NCBI GenBank assembly: GCA_003104975.1
Contig: PQAM01000011.1
Location: 1-35,080 of the forward strand
DNA from: Candidatus Methylomirabilota bacterium
Lineage (GTDB): Bacteria > Methylomirabilota > Methylomirabilia > Methylomirabilales > Methylomirabilaceae
Direction of reading: 5' to 3'
Length of the DNA stretch: 35,080 nt
The notes under the pieces were generated by a model. The model saw nothing but the letters and a program-made list of their open reading frames with translations. It was not told the DNA's origin and did no database searches. The translations under genes and the position numbers were made by a program. Positions within the stretch are counted from its first letter, which is position 1, and every line of letters begins with the position of its first letter. Positions 7,439-16,676 of the stretch are shown piece after piece.

Positions 7439-8425
7439 TCAGACGGGCGGTCGGCATAGTCGCTCCAAGAACAGGGCGGTGAACCGTCCGGCGTCGACCT
7501 CCGTACACGCGTGAAGGTTCGGCGGCTGCCTGTGTTCCTCTTTGATCTGACGCCTATCGGCAATGGTCATCCCTCTCGCCGGGCCGTCGCCTGACTCCAC
7601 CTCAACATGGAATGGCCGACGGATCACCAGCGTTGGATCAACCACGACACCGACGGCGAGCGGATCGTGAAGTGGGGTTACGGCCCGCCCGGTCTGTTCA
7701 TATTCGATACCGAACAGTCGCTCAGTGATGTCGCGGACGAACTGGGTCGCGCAACTGCCGACATGTCGGGCGACGGCGTCGACCAGCTCTCTCGTAAGCA
7801 GGACCCGCTGTGTGACGTCCAGGGGGACGAGGGTCATCGGCAAGCCGGAGGTGAACACCAGCCTGGCGGCCTCAGGATCGGTGTACAGATTGAACTCCGC
7901 CGCAGGTGTGACGTTGCCCGGCGCCTGGATTGCCCCGCCCATGATCACGATCTCTTTGACCTGCGCCATCGCCGCCGGGTCGGCCTGAATCGCCATGGCC
8001 AGATTGGTCAGCGGGCCGATGCAGATCAGGACCATCTCGCCGGGAGCGGCGCTGACAAGCTCGGCCATGAGGGTCGGAGCGGATTGTGGAGCAAGGTGTT
8101 GTTGCGGTTCGGGGTATCGGGGCGTCCCGTCGTCTGTTGTGAAGCGCGCGAGATCTCCCAGGCCGTCGTTCCCGTGGTACTCGCGGCCGGTACGGAGCGG
8201 TCGTACCAAGGGGTGTGCCGCGCCTTTCGCCACCGGGGGCCGGGGGTCCGGATCGATCAGGTTGAGCAGCAGACAGGCGTTTCGCGTCGCCTGCGCAACG
8301 GTGACATTGCCCGCCACAGTCGTGATCGCCTCAACCGACAGCTCCGGCGAGGCGAAGGCGAGCATCAGCGCCAGCGCATCATCAATCCCTGGGTCGGTGT
8401 CGATCAGCACGCGTGTCTTGGGCAT
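7439..8425 (-). CDS. Inosine/uridine-preferring nucleoside hydrolase
   Basis: 328 residues, typical length for the IunH/Rih family. The calcium-binding N-terminal signature DTDPGIDDALALMLA is at residues 9-23. Also visible are TTVAGNVTVAQATRNA, the NDGLGDL segment, MGGAIQAPGNVTPAAEFNLYTDPEAA and the late HDPLAVGVVVDP with its conserved His-Asp. These enzymes cut the N-glycosidic bond of ribonucleosides to give base and ribose, usually in salvage. The start ATG 8425 has AGGAGCC upstream. No signal peptide. It is transcribed alone, away from the peptidoglycan gene pair. Base preference (RihA, B or C type) cannot be decided. Confidence 0.92.
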   Translation of the reverse strand: MPKTRVLIDTDPGIDDALALMLAFASPELSVEAITTVAGNVTVAQATRNACLLLNLIDPDPRPPVAKGAAHPLVRPLRTGREYHGNDGLGDLARFTTDDGTPRYPEPQQHLAPQSAPTLMAELVSAAPGEMVLICIGPLTNLAMAIQADPAAMAQVKEIVIMGGAIQAPGNVTPAAEFNLYTDPEAARLVFTSGLPMTLVPLDVTQRVLLTRELVDAVARHVGSCATQFVRDITERLFGIEYEQTGRAVTPLHDPLAVGVVVDPTLVIRRPFHVEVESGDGPARGMTIADRRQIKEEHRQPPNLHACTEVDAGRFTALFLERLCRPPV

Positions 8426-8520
8426 TTATTCGGCTCCTGTCTGGCGGCTATTGTAATCGAGTTTGGCTCGATCCGCTACCTGCTTGAGCTGTCCATGACA
8501 AAAATAGCTGCTTGAAACGC

Positions 8521-8578
8521 GTCATTGCGAGCGCAGAACGGTGAGATTGCCGCGCTCCCGTTGGTCGCTCGCAATGAC
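8521..8578. repeat. Short interspersed palindromic repeat, GTCATTGCGAGC family
   Basis: Starts GTCATTGCGAGC and ends GCTCGCAATGAC, with imperfect inverted symmetry between. Further copies lie at 27003-27112 and 28182-28304. It sits in the 297-bp gap between the divergent nucleoside hydrolase and M15-like peptidase genes, and is typical of MITE/REP-like dispersed repeats. Confidence 0.8.
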
Positions 8579-8722
8579 GGACACGTGAACGGGTTGCGCG
8601 ATCAGCCTCGATTCTTCTCCAACGTCGATTTTCCGGTTGACGGTCAGGCGGGTTATTTGGTACGGTGGACCGCGTTTCTCGGCACAACGCTTACTCGATC
8701 TGAAATCCATGGAGGTCAGGAA

Positions 8723-9289
8723 ATGTCGGGATCGACCCACCACCACTGGACACGAAGATCCTTTCTGAAGGCCTCTCTCGTGTCCGCGCTTGCGCTGGTC
8801 GGTAAGCCCGTGTGGGCGCAGGAGATACTCATGACACCGACCACCGAGGCACGGCTCACACTTTACAATACCCATACCCATGAGCGGCTGGATGTCACCT
8901 ATCGGCAGTCCTCCGGCGAATACGACGTGGAGGCGCTGAGCGCTATCGATCAACTGTTACGGTGTCACTATACCAATAAAGTGACGAAGATAGATCCCGG
9001 CGTCATTGAATTCGTAAACGCCCTGGACAAACGGTTGGGCGGGGGCCACGAGATTCACGTGATTTCGGGGTTCAGATCGCCCGAGTACAATCAATTGCTG
9101 CGACGAAAGAGCCGGCGCGTGGCCAGACACAGCCTCCACCAATCCGGCAAGGCCATAGATCTCCGCATTCCCGGGGTGGGCTTGAAGGTCATTCGGAAGG
9201 CGGCCTTGGAGTTAAGGCACGGCGGAGTCGGTTACTATCCCCGCAGAGGGTTCATCCACGTGGATTCTGGGCGATTCAGGTACTGGTGA
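8723..9289 (+). CDS. Tat-exported DUF882/YcbK-like peptidoglycan peptidase (M15 fold)
   Basis: 188 residues from ATG 8723, selected because GGAGGTCAGGA precedes it and the following residues form a Tat signal (TRRSFLKASLVSALALVG, about residues 10-27); earlier in-frame codons run through a dispersed repeat. The mature domain matches DUF882: DQLLRCHYTNK, VISGFRSPEYNQLLRR, SLHQSGKAIDLR and the final FIHVDSGRFRYW. The HxxxxxxD and HVD residues are the M15-type zinc ligands. Members trim peptidoglycan peptides in the periplasm. The stop overlaps the GTG start of an L,D-transpeptidase, so the two are probably made together and act on the same cell-wall polymer. Confidence 0.88.
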   Translation: MSGSTHHHWTRRSFLKASLVSALALVGKPVWAQEILMTPTTEARLTLYNTHTHERLDVTYRQSSGEYDVEALSAIDQLLRCHYTNKVTKIDPGVIEFVNALDKRLGGGHEIHVISGFRSPEYNQLLRRKSRRVARHSLHQSGKAIDLRIPGVGLKVIRKAALELRHGGVGYYPRRGFIHVDSGRFRYW

Positions 9290-10107
9290 GCAAACGCCGG
9301 CTTTGGCGTATCGTCTTCGTCATCGTTTGCCCCCTGCTGATCTCTGCACCCAGTGAACTCTGGGGTGCAGGCTCCCCGCTCTATTCCGGCTGCACCATTC
9401 GATATCCTACCGACGCCAATATCGAATGGGAGTGTCGACGCCTGCGCGCCCGCGAGACGCTGGAAACCCTGTTCGCGGATCGGTGGATAGATGTGGCGCG
9501 ATTTAACCGAATCGACCGCCGTCATACCGCCCCAGGTATCTTTCTGAAGGTTCCCAAGCGTCTAGAAGACATCGCCGGCTTTACGCCAATGCCCCCGGAG
9601 TATCCCCCAGCAACAGCAGAGGCCAAGTTCATTCTGATCGATCTTGCGGAGCAGTTTCTCGGCGCCTACGAATATGGTCGGCTCGTGTTGTCCGCGCCGA
9701 TTGCCTCAGGCGAGCGTGGGAACGAAACTCCAACGGGTGAGTTCACCATCACCGCGGTCCACCACCGCCACCGTTCGTCCCTCTATACCATTGAGAAGAC
9801 CAACATCCCGTATCCGATGAACTACGCCCTTCGATTTCATATCAGCAGGAGCGGTATCGCCTTCTGGATTCATGGACGCGACATTTCCGGGCATCCGGCC
9901 TCGCACGGCTGTATCGGGCTGTATGACGAGCCGATGCAGACACAGTACTACGGATCGCCGCGCGAGCCGGTTCTCGATGATGCCAGAATCCTCTATGAAT
10001 GGGTCATGGGGCCTCTCGCCGACGATAAGAGGTTCAGGAGGGTGGAGGATGGTCCACCAGTGCTAATCGTCGGCCGCGCGCCGGTTCCAACGCGACGCAC
10101 GCGGTAA
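9286..10107 (+). CDS. L,D-transpeptidase (YkuD domain), exported
   Basis: 273 residues starting at GTG 9286, which overlaps the upstream stop (GTGA), a coupled arrangement. Residues 5-27 form a signal peptide (RRLWRIVFVIVCPLLISAPS). The middle carries a LysM-like stretch (ARETLETLFADRWIDVARFN, then PGIFLKVPKR) and then the YkuD domain: ILIDLAEQFLGAYEYGRLV, GERGNETPTGEFTI, and the catalytic block WIHGRDISGHPASHGCIGLYD, where His and the Cys of SHGC are the active-site residues. The family makes 3-3 cross-links in peptidoglycan or attaches proteins to it. All catalytic residues are present. Confidence 0.92.
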   Translation: MSKRRLWRIVFVIVCPLLISAPSELWGAGSPLYSGCTIRYPTDANIEWECRRLRARETLETLFADRWIDVARFNRIDRRHTAPGIFLKVPKRLEDIAGFTPMPPEYPPATAEAKFILIDLAEQFLGAYEYGRLVLSAPIASGERGNETPTGEFTITAVHHRHRSSLYTIEKTNIPYPMNYALRFHISRSGIAFWIHGRDISGHPASHGCIGLYDEPMQTQYYGSPREPVLDDARILYEWVMGPLADDKRFRRVEDGPPVLIVGRAPVPTRRTR

Positions 10108-10268
10108 ATCAGCCGGTCGCTTATCGAGCGCCTCGTTCTCCGGGCGCTTCTTGCAAGCCGTATGCTCCCCGCTTCATGGTGCCGCCTTTTCCTCATGGTA
10201 CAATGATTCGTGCGCATGATGCGGATTCATGATCATTGTGGTTGTGGATACTCGCTGATGGAGGTGTC

Positions 10269-13200
10269 GTGAACGATCTGTTCCATTCGCTGATCACCCG
10301 TTGGTTTCAGCAGACATTCGGCTCGCCCACCGCGCCGCAGTCGGCCGGCTGGGCGCGTATCGCAGCCGGCCAGGACACCCTGATTGCCGCACCCACCGGA
10401 TCGGGGAAGACCCTCGCGGCTTTTTTGTGGGCGATCGATGGTCTCGTCCGTGCGGCCGCCTCCGACACGCTGCAGGATTGCACCGGCGTCGTCTACGTCT
10501 CCCCGTTGAAGGCGCTTGGAAGCGACATTCAGAAGAACCTTCAGGGACCACTGCAGGGAATCACGGCCTTAGCGGCAGCAGCAGGTCTCGCGCTGCGGGA
10601 GATTCGGGTACTGGTCCGAACCGGGGACACACCGGCCGTCGAGCGCGCCAGGATGATCCGCAGACCGCCGCACATCCTGATTACGACTCCCGAATCGCTC
10701 TACATCCTTCTGACCGCCGAGAGCAGCCGGCGTTATCTCGCCGCCGTTCACACCGTTATTGTCGATGAGATCCATGCGGTGGCCGGCGACAAACGGGGCC
10801 CGCACCTGGCGTTGTCGCTGGAGCGGCTCGACGCGTTGGCGGGGCGACGGTTGCAGCGGATCGGGCTGAGCGCCACACAGCAGCCGATTGATGAGATCGC
10901 CCGCCTGCTCGTCGGGGCCGGCCGCTCCCGTCCGGACGGCGCCCCCGATTGCGCCATCGTGGACATGGGGCATCGACGCGACCTCGACCTGCGCATCGAG
11001 CTGCCGGACCAGCCGCTGACGCACGTCGCGACCCACGAACTGCGACAGGCGATCTATGATCGGATCGCCGCCCTCGCCAGGACGCACCGGAGCACCATCG
11101 TATTTGTGAACACCCGTCGCCTGGTGGAGCGGGTGGCGCATCAGCTCACCATGCGCCTCGGCGAGGGGAAGGTCGAGGCGCATCACGGCAGCCTGTCGCG
11201 ACGAACCCGCCTGGCCGCGGAGATGCGTCTGAAGACGGGCGACCTTCCGGTCATCGTGGCCACCGCGTCGCTGGAGCTGGGAATCGATATCGGCGCGGTG
11301 GACCTGGTCTGTCACCTTGGCGCACCCCGCGCCATCGCCACGCTGCTGCAGCGGGTGGGCCGCTCCGGTCACTGGTTAGGGGCCACGCCGAAAGGGATCC
11401 TGTTCCCCCTCACCCGGGATGAGTTGGTACAGTGCGCAGCGGCCATCCGGGCGGTCCGACGTGGGATCTTGGATCAGGTAACCATTCCGGACGCCCCGTT
11501 GGACATCCTCGCGCAGCAGATCGTGGCCATCACCGCGACCGGCGAGATCGAGGAGCAGGCACTCTGGGAACTGGTTCGCCGAGCCTATCCCTACCATGCT
11601 CTCCCTCGATGCGACTTCGAGGCGATGATCGAGATGTTGTCGGAGGGCGTCTCATCCCGCCGTGGACGCATGGGCGCCCATCTGCACCGCGATCGGGTGC
11701 ATGGGTGTCTGAAAGGACGACGCGGCGCGCGTCTTGCGGCCATCACCGGCGGCGGCGCTATCCCGGATACGGCCGACTACGATGTCATCGAGGAGCCGAC
11801 GGGGACCTTCGTGGGTAAGGTCAATGAAGATTTCGCCGTGGAAAGCCTGGCCGGGGACATCTTCCTCCTGGGCAACCACTCCTGGAGGATTCGACGGATC
11901 GAGGCCGGCAGGGTCCGGGTAGAGGATGCGCAGGGCGCGCCCCCGAACATCCCATTCTGGCTGGGCGAGTCGCCCGGCCGCACCATCGAGATCTCTCAGG
12001 CCGTCGCCGAGCTGCGGGAGGCGGTCGCGCAGCGGCTCCCCGACGTCGAGGCCGCGTCCGCGTGGCTCACGAACGAAGCGGGCCTGGATCGCGACGACGC
12101 CGGTCAGCTTATCGCCTACATCGCCGAGACCATTGCCGTCCTGGGGACGGTTCCGACCCAGACGCAGGTGGTGGTTGAGCGATTTTTTGATGAGTCGGGC
12201 GGGATGCAACTGATCCTGCACGCCCCTTTCGGCGGGCGGATCAATCGCGCCTTGGGCCTGCTGCTCCGCAAGCGGTTCTGCCGCCGCTTCGACTTCGAGT
12301 TGCAGGCGGCGGCCACCGACGACGGTATCGTCCTGTCGCTGGGGGAGCAGCACGCCTTTCCCCTGGAGAGTATCTTCGGCCTCCTGTCACCGCATGGGTT
12401 CCGCGACGACCTGATTCAGGCGATCCTCCAGTCGCCGATCTTCATCAACCGCTGGCGCTGGAACGCCACCCGCGCCTTGGCGCTGCTGCGTCATAGCGGC
12501 GGCCGCCGCGTCCCGATGCCGATCCAGCGGATGCGGGCGGAGGACCTGCTGGCGGCCGCCTTCCCGGCGCAGGTAGCCTGCCAGGACAACCATCTCGGCC
12601 CTGTCGAGCTTCCCGATCATCCGCTGGTCCGCGAGACGATCAAGGACTGCCTGCATGAGGCGATGGACCTCGACGGCCTGTTGGCGGTCGTCAGGGCGAT
12701 CGAAGAAGGGACGATTCGGACTGTGAGTGTTGATACACCGGCTCCTTCGCCGATGTGTCATGAGATTCTCAACGCCAACCCGTACGCCTTCCTGGACGAC
12801 GCACCCCTGGAGGAACGACGCGCCCGCGCCGTAGCGTTACGCCGGATCGATCCGGATCTGCAGCGCGGCATCGGCGCCCTGGATCAGAGCGCTATTGATG
12901 AGGTATGTCGACAGGCGTGGCCCGACGTGCGGGACGCCGATGAGCTGCATGATCTGCTATTGAGCGTGGGTATCCTGCCGATCGAGTCGGCCCGCGAATG
13001 GTCGGCCTGGGCCGACCGACTGATGACCGACGGCCGTGCTGTCCGGGTGCGCTGGACGATCGCGCATCCCACACCGGGCGCAGCAAGCAGCGCCCCTACC
13101 AACCGTTTTGGTATCGTAGGGGCAGGGCTTGCCCTGCCCGAGTGGGGCGCAGCAAGCAGCGCCCCTACAGATCAGATGGTAGCCTTGGTGGCGACCGAAC

Positions 13201-14717
13201 GGATTCCCTTGGTTCGCGCCGCCATACCGCATGTGTGCTTCGAGCCGGATGCTGCTCCGGCGTTTCTTGCCGGCGGGGCAATCGGTCATCCGGACCGGAT
13301 CGAAGCGACCCGCGCCATCCTGAACGGCTGGTTGGAGATTCTGGGCCCAACCACCGCACCCGAGTTGGCAGCGCGCCTCGGCCTCGACCTGAGCAAGGTG
13401 GAGGCCGCGCTCCTGGCCTTGGAGGCTGACGGGGTGGCGCTGCGCGGCCGATTCAGGCCCGGTGCTTCTGCGGAGCCGATCGAGTGGTGCGAGCGCCGAC
13501 TGCTTGCCCGCATTCACCGCCTGACCATCGGGCGATTGCGTCGCGAGATCGAGGCCGTTCCCGTAGCCGACTTCGTCCGGTTCCTCCTACGGTGGCAACA
13601 CGTGGCAAGCAGGACTCAACTGCACGGGCGCGAGGGGATCGCGGAGGTGATCGGCCAGCTTCAGGGGCTCGAACTGCCGGCTCACGCCTGGGAGCGGGAT
13701 ATCCTGCCGGCGCGCATCGCCCTGTATAATCCGGATGAGCTGGAAGCGCTCTGCCTGTCCGGCGAGGTGGCATGGGGCCGCCTGCGATTAGCGCCAGAGT
13801 CGGTGGAGTGCGAGACAGAGAACGGTGAGGGAATGCATCACGCTCGGTCTCGACCGCAACGCCGACGGGTCCCCACACGCGCGGCGCCGCTGGCGCTCGT
13901 ATTACGGGCGGATCTGCCCCTGCTTCTCGAACCGGGACCAGCGGGACTGGAGACCATCGCCGATCTCTCCCCGTTAGCGCGCCGCGTGGTTGCCTACTTA
14001 CAGCAGCGGGGTGCGTCGTTTCTCGCGGATATCGCGCGCGCCGTCGGCCTGCTGGCCCCGCAGGCCGAAGAGGCGCTCTGGGAACTGGTCGCCAGAGGTC
14101 TGGTGACGGGCGACGGGATTGCCGGTCTCCGGCTTCTGCTGAAACCGCAGGAGGCGCGCCGCTTGCCGCACCGGCGCGTGCGTGCGATCCGTGGCGGGTT
14201 GCTGCGCGAGCATCTCATCCCGGTTGGACGCTGGTCGCTGCTCCGGGACACGCAGACTGTCCACCCCACGAAAGAGCAGATCGTCGAGGCCATGGCCAGA
14301 CAGCGTCTGCGGCGATACGGCGTCGTCACGCGCGAGCTGCTGATGCGGGAAGGCCGCGCCCCCTCGTGGCGGGAGCTGCTTCAGGTCTACTGGCGGCTTG
14401 AGGCCCGAGGTGAGATACGCGGCGGCCGCTTTATCGCCGGTCTGGTTGGGGAGCAGTTTGCCCTGCCCCAGGCGGTAGAGGCATTGCGCGCCGTCCGCCG
14501 CCAGCCTGCCCTGAGCCCAGCCGAAGGATCTGATGATCCGGAGACGGTGATCGTCGGCGCGGCCGATCCGCTGAACCTGTTGGGTATTCTGCTCCCAGGC
14601 CCGCGCCTGAGCCCCTTCTCCGGCAAGGTCGTCGCCTACCGCGCCGGCGTTCCTGTAGCTGTCGGTGAATTGGGCGCCGTCCGAAGCGAACTTCAATCGT
14701 CCCTCGCCGTGCGGTAG
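10269..14717 (+). CDS. lhr: Lhr-like superfamily 2 ATP-dependent helicase, full length
   Basis: 1482 residues from GTG 10269, which follows GGAGGTGTC; an earlier in-frame GTG at 10236 lacks this. Helicase motifs are in order: APTGSGKTLAAFL (Walker A, ~residue 42), TTPESLYILL, VDEIHAV (motif II), SATQQP (III), STIVFVNTRR (IV), HHGSLSRRTR, TASLELGIDIGAVDLV (V), LLQRVGRSGH (VI). The long C-terminal part, including ESLAGDIFLLGNHSWRI and TRAAPLALVLRADLPLLL, matches the large Lhr family linked to DNA repair. Around residues 936-967 the protein contains sequence encoded by palindromic repeats (AASSAPT twice), an in-frame insertion absent from the family pattern just before VALVATERIPLVR. The gene is monocistronic. 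Confidence 0.93.
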   Translation: MNDLFHSLITRWFQQTFGSPTAPQSAGWARIAAGQDTLIAAPTGSGKTLAAFLWAIDGLVRAAASDTLQDCTGVVYVSPLKALGSDIQKNLQGPLQGITALAAAAGLALREIRVLVRTGDTPAVERARMIRRPPHILITTPESLYILLTAESSRRYLAAVHTVIVDEIHAVAGDKRGPHLALSLERLDALAGRRLQRIGLSATQQPIDEIARLLVGAGRSRPDGAPDCAIVDMGHRRDLDLRIELPDQPLTHVATHELRQAIYDRIAALARTHRSTIVFVNTRRLVERVAHQLTMRLGEGKVEAHHGSLSRRTRLAAEMRLKTGDLPVIVATASLELGIDIGAVDLVCHLGAPRAIATLLQRVGRSGHWLGATPKGILFPLTRDELVQCAAAIRAVRRGILDQVTIPDAPLDILAQQIVAITATGEIEEQALWELVRRAYPYHALPRCDFEAMIEMLSEGVSSRRGRMGAHLHRDRVHGCLKGRRGARLAAITGGGAIPDTADYDVIEEPTGTFVGKVNEDFAVESLAGDIFLLGNHSWRIRRIEAGRVRVEDAQGAPPNIPFWLGESPGRTIEISQAVAELREAVAQRLPDVEAASAWLTNEAGLDRDDAGQLIAYIAETIAVLGTVPTQTQVVVERFFDESGGMQLILHAPFGGRINRALGLLLRKRFCRRFDFELQAAATDDGIVLSLGEQHAFPLESIFGLLSPHGFRDDLIQAILQSPIFINRWRWNATRALALLRHSGGRRVPMPIQRMRAEDLLAAAFPAQVACQDNHLGPVELPDHPLVRETIKDCLHEAMDLDGLLAVVRAIEEGTIRTVSVDTPAPSPMCHEILNANPYAFLDDAPLEERRARAVALRRIDPDLQRGIGALDQSAIDEVCRQAWPDVRDADELHDLLLSVGILPIESAREWSAWADRLMTDGRAVRVRWTIAHPTPGAASSAPTNRFGIVGAGLALPEWGAASSAPTDQMVALVATERIPLVRAAIPHVCFEPDAAPAFLAGGAIGHPDRIEATRAILNGWLEILGPTTAPELAARLGLDLSKVEAALLALEADGVALRGRFRPGASAEPIEWCERRLLARIHRLTIGRLRREIEAVPVADFVRFLLRWQHVASRTQLHGREGIAEVIGQLQGLELPAHAWERDILPARIALYNPDELEALCLSGEVAWGRLRLAPESVECETENGEGMHHARSRPQRRRVPTRAAPLALVLRADLPLLLEPGPAGLETIADLSPLARRVVAYLQQRGASFLADIARAVGLLAPQAEEALWELVARGLVTGDGIAGLRLLLKPQEARRLPHRRVRAIRGGLLREHLIPVGRWSLLRDTQTVHPTKEQIVEAMARQRLRRYGVVTRELLMREGRAPSWRELLQVYWRLEARGEIRGGRFIAGLVGEQFALPQAVEALRAVRRQPALSPAEGSDDPETVIVGAADPLNLLGILLPGPRLSPFSGKVVAYRAGVPVAVGELGAVRSELQSSLAVR
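13076..13168. repeat. Three alternating REP-like palindromic units inside lhr
   Basis: Two identical 24-bp direct copies beginning GGGCGCAGCAAGCAGCGCCC and ending CTAC lie at 13076-13099 and 13145-13168. Between them, in inverse orientation, is a related unit at 13116-13139 that begins GTAGGGGC and ends GCCCTGCCC. Each unit is itself palindromic. The block keeps the helicase frame open and contributes about 31 residues. Confidence 0.85.
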
Positions 14718-14762
14718 GCCAAGCCGTGATGAACATCCTGGTGGTCTCCATTCGCTGCTGAG

Positions 14763-14791
14763 AATCAAAGGCCCACTCAGGGCCTTCGATT
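14763..14791 (+). terminator. Hairpin downstream of lhr, candidate terminator
   Basis: AAGGCCC (14768-14774) pairs with GGGCCTT (14780-14786) across a five-base loop, and flanking AATC/GATT extend the stem with one mismatch. It lies 46 bases past the helicase stop. There is no real T-run, so it may be a weak terminator. Confidence 0.4.
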
Positions 14792-14857
14792 ACTAAGTCG
14801 CCCTCTACTAGGGTCCTGAGTCAACAGTCCGGTGAAGAAGTCGGTGCTCCAGGTGTC

Positions 14858-14955
14858 GTCATTCCCGCGAAAGCGGGAATCCAGAACTCACGCGGTTTCC
14901 TGGATTCCGGCTCGCGCCCGCCATGCGGCCCCCGACCTGATCGGGGGCGGAATGA
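14858..14955. repeat. Short interspersed repeat, GTCATTCCCGCG family
   Basis: Begins GTCATTCCCGCGAAAGCGGG, itself a hairpin, and ends GGCGGAATGAT, with CTGGATTCC in the middle mirroring GGAATCCAG. This is the structure of a MITE-like dispersed repeat different from the GTCATTGCGAGC family. It lies in a gene-free gap. Confidence 0.75.
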
Positions 14956-15331
14956 TGTCGGCAAATATGTACCGAATTTCAAGCACATGACTACACGGTA
15001 CCAAGAAACCCTTATAGGATTATCGAAGGCTTGTCAACGTTTGTTGCGAAAGGATCATCGCTCGGGGAAGTTGCCGCTTGGAAGATGGCGACGGACCGGG
15101 TAAGATACGCCTCCGATGAGACACCCCTGGTTCGTTCGAGGCGATATCGACGGCTCCTGCCACACCCGCAGGATTACGGGAGTGGCCGGAATTGTCGTGT
15201 ACCCTATACTCTCCTCATCTCAGTTGTGCTACTATTAACATCGTAAATTACCTGACTTACGAGACACTGCCTGAACTTCACAGTTCACGAAAGGAATGTG
15301 AAAGGGATCGCACGGCGCGAGGAGGAGCTTC
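14956..15331. other. Gene-free stretch before citrate synthase
   Basis: About 375 bases with no plausible gene. It should hold the promoter for citrate synthase. TTGTCA at 15032 and TATACT near 15205 are isolated boxes without proper partners, so I cannot assign one. A short open frame at 15031-15246 shows no family resemblance and was not called. Confidence 0.4.
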
Positions 15332-16624
15332 ATGGCTGACACGTTGACGATCATCGATAACCGCACCGGGAAACAGTACGAAATCCCTATCGAACACGGG
15401 ACGATCAAGGCCATGGATATCCGGCAGATCAAGAGTTCGGACGGCGATTTCGGATTGATGAGCTATGACCCGTCGTTTGGCAACACCGCCTGCTGCAAGA
15501 GCCAGATTACGTTCATCGACGGCGAACGGGGGATCTTGCTGCATCGCGGCTATCCGATCGAGCAGTTGGCTGAGCAAAGCACCTTCCTCGAAACCGCGTA
15601 TCTCCTCATCTATGGCGAGCTCCCCAGCGGCGAACAGATGGATGCATTCGTCAACGAGGTGACGCGGCACACCATGGTCCATGAGAATATCAAGAAGCTG
15701 ATGGATGGGTTTCACTACGATGCCCACCCGATGGGGATTCTCCTGGGGACGGTGGGCGCCCTGTCGACCTTCTATCCGGACGCGAAGAATATCATGGATC
15801 CGGTGGCCCGCCACCGGCAGATCATTCGTCTGATCGCCAAGATGCCGACACTGGCGGCGTATGCCTACCGACATAGCCGGGGGCTGCCGTATGCTTACCC
15901 GGACAATAGCCTGAGCTTTACCGGCAACTTCCTGAATATGCTGTTCCGGGTGACGGAGCCGAAATATTACCCGCACCCGGTGTTGGAACGGGCCCTGGAT
16001 GTCCTGTTCGTTCTGCACGCCGATCACGAACAGAACTGCAGCGGCAACGCGATGCGCTCTGTCGGCAGTTCTCATGTCGACCCGTTCTCGGCTGTAGCCG
16101 CAGCCATAGCAGCCCTCTACGGGCCCCTGCACGGCGGCGCGAACGAGGCGGTGCTGCGAATGCTGAAGGAGATCGGATCTGTCGACAAGGTGCCCGCGCA
16201 TATCAAGCGGGTCAAGGCCGGCGAGGTGCGGTTGATGGGATTCGGACATCGGATCTATAAGAACTACGATCCGAGGGCCAAGGTCATCAAGCGGCTGGCC
16301 GAAGAGGTCTTTGATGTGACCGGAAAAAATCCCTTGCTGGAGATCGCCCTTGAGCTTGAGCGGATCGCCCTGCAGGACGACTACTTTATTGCGCGCAAGC
16401 TCTATCCCAACATCGATTTTTATACCGGTCTGATCTACGAGGCGATGAAATTTCCGATGGACATGTTCCCGGTCCTCTTCGCCATTCCTCGGACAGCCGG
16501 GTGGGTCGCCCAGTGGGAGGAGATGCTCCTCGACCCGGAACAGAAGATCGCCCGCCCCAGACAGATCTATCTGGGTCAACAGCGGCGTGATTATTACCCG
16601 ATCGCCCAACGACAGAGCCAATAG
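15332..16624 (+). CDS. gltA: Citrate synthase
   Basis: 430 residues, the length of hexameric type II bacterial citrate synthases. It starts at ATG 15332 behind GAGGAGGAGCTTC. The N-terminal domain ITFIDGERGILLHRGYPIEQLAE is typical. The three catalytic positions are visible: His in GPLHGGANEA (~residue 268), His in MGFGHRIYKNYDPRA (~residue 308), and Asp in FPMDMFPVLFAIPRTAGW (~residue 366). It condenses acetyl-CoA with oxaloacetate to citrate, the entry step of the citric acid cycle. The next gene follows after 52 bases in the same direction, so they may share a transcript, but no functional link is evident. Confidence 0.95.
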   Translation: MADTLTIIDNRTGKQYEIPIEHGTIKAMDIRQIKSSDGDFGLMSYDPSFGNTACCKSQITFIDGERGILLHRGYPIEQLAEQSTFLETAYLLIYGELPSGEQMDAFVNEVTRHTMVHENIKKLMDGFHYDAHPMGILLGTVGALSTFYPDAKNIMDPVARHRQIIRLIAKMPTLAAYAYRHSRGLPYAYPDNSLSFTGNFLNMLFRVTEPKYYPHPVLERALDVLFVLHADHEQNCSGNAMRSVGSSHVDPFSAVAAAIAALYGPLHGGANEAVLRMLKEIGSVDKVPAHIKRVKAGEVRLMGFGHRIYKNYDPRAKVIKRLAEEVFDVTGKNPLLEIALELERIALQDDYFIARKLYPNIDFYTGLIYEAMKFPMDMFPVLFAIPRTAGWVAQWEEMLLDPEQKIARPRQIYLGQQRRDYYPIAQRQSQ

Positions 16625-16676
16625 CCGTTCATCTCGTCTCTGTCGTCTTCTCTCATTTCACCGAACTTCGAATCGT

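Noticed and set aside
8525-8722. N-terminal extension of the M15-like peptidase starting at 8525
   Set aside because: It is translation of a dispersed repeat. The ATG at 8723 has a clear ribosome site and starts a Tat signal.
13076-13168. Possible CRISPR array in the repeat block
   Set aside because: The units alternate in orientation, are only three, have no unique spacers of even length, and lie within a coding gene.
12957-14768. Several minus-strand open frames across the end of the helicase gene
   Set aside because: They are shadows of the Lhr reading frame, with Arg/Pro/Ser-rich low-complexity translations.
15278-16621. Minus-strand open frame of 447 codons opposite citrate synthase
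   Set aside because: The plus strand is an unambiguous citrate synthase with catalytic residues. The antisense frame is incidental.
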